Virus record (IMG/VR): IMGVR_UViG_3300008216_000102
Span: 1-21,397 of that record
Direction: 5' to 3' (one strand)
DNA length: 21,397 nt
Source of the DNA: a virus
Shown here in pieces: positions 21,115-21,397 of this stretch. A program made the position numbers and the translations under genes. Under the pieces are notes generated by a model. It was not told the origin of the DNA, did not search any database, and saw only the letters and a list, made by a program, of their open reading frames with translations. Every line of letters begins with the position of its first letter. Position 1 is the stretch's first letter.

Positions 21115-21397
21115 AGAGGCATTTAAAATATTTAAGTGTGTAACTTCTCCTGTATACTTAGGATTAGATTGTTCCTCTAGAGCAATTCATGGAGTATGGT
21201 TAGACAAGACGGAGAAGATTTTAGCCATGTTAAAATGGCGTAGTTCAGATTTAGAATTTGATACCCGATTTATAGAAATTTCGTTACAGTTTGCCAAAGA
21301 TTTGAGTAAAATAAAAGTAATGACTGAAGCTGCCGTTGAGTCAGCTATCTTTATTCAGAACCCCAAGTCTACTATGGAAATAGCCTCTGTAGTTGGA
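21098..21397 (+). CDS. RuvC-like Holliday junction resolvase, 3' end outside the window (partial)
   Basis: 100 codons from ATG 21098 remain open to the window edge. The sequence has VYLGLDCSSRAIHGVWLD (Asp24, the first RNase H-fold metal ligand) and later MTEAAVESAIFIQNP (Glu81 at the second catalytic position), followed by STMEIASVVG, which matches the RuvC/RNase H order of strand, Asp, then Glu-x-x-x-x-N-P. RuvC is ~170 residues, so the last ~70, with the final catalytic acids, lie outside. It would cut branched recombination intermediates made by the phage RecA. The start is inside the preceding gene, whose stop lies at 21112-21114; GTAGAAG just before is a weak ribosome site. A related RNase H-fold nuclease is the alternative. 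Confidence 0.7.
   Translation, partial: MISGNKEAFKIFKCVTSPVYLGLDCSSRAIHGVWLDKTEKILAMLKWRSSDLEFDTRFIEISLQFAKDLSKIKVMTEAAVESAIFIQNPKSTMEIASVVG

Overview
The window is a stretch of a tailed double-stranded DNA phage genome (or its uncultivated equivalent), non-contractile and siphovirus-like in gene order. Every supported gene lies on the + strand, coding density is close to complete, and no gap between genes exceeds about 50 bases. The DNA is AT-rich by eye (GC not computed). Many starts have strong AGGAGG-type ribosome binding sites and many neighbouring genes overlap. I cannot name the host. No integrase, repressor, lysis gene, tRNA, CRISPR array or insertion sequence is visible.

Left part (1-10552), virion neck and tail. 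In order: the end of a head-tail connector-like protein (5' end outside the window); a tail-terminator/neck candidate; a 581-residue tail tube protein that looks internally duplicated; a tail-assembly chaperone pair joined by a near-textbook -1 ribosomal frameshift signal; a short (567 aa) tape-measure protein; a distal-tail candidate; and a 1506-residue hub/receptor-binding protein ending in a self-cleaving peptidase S74 chaperone. This is the usual lambda/HK97-style order. No tail sheath gene is seen, which argues against a contractile tail.

Middle (10554-11958), small regulatory block. An unknown 76-aa protein, a helix-turn-helix protein with two four-cysteine zinc clusters, a phage-encoded sigma-70-like factor, and a small basic protein. 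These probably control the switch between gene classes.

Right part (11967-21397), replication, nucleotide supply and recombination. A DnaB-like helicase, a short CHC2/TOPRIM primase, a likely single-stranded DNA-binding protein, dCMP deaminase and a family A DNA polymerase with 3'-5' exonuclease form the replication set. After a good candidate promoter come an unknown 72-aa protein, a MazG-like pyrophosphohydrolase, a RecA recombinase, a DUF559/Vsr-type nuclease overlapping recA by 59 bases, a Cas4/RecB-like nuclease, a helical protein that may be a UvsY-like mediator, ThyX, a small acidic protein, and the start of a RuvC-like resolvase. dCMP deaminase plus ThyX would supply dTMP. RecA, two nucleases, the possible mediator and the resolvase form a compact recombination cassette, suggesting recombination-dependent replication or repair.

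The most noteworthy observations are the complete frameshift signal at 3532-3592, the duplicated tail tube domain (a possible T5-like trimeric tube), the recombination cassette, and the roughly 55-residue insertion in the polymerase.
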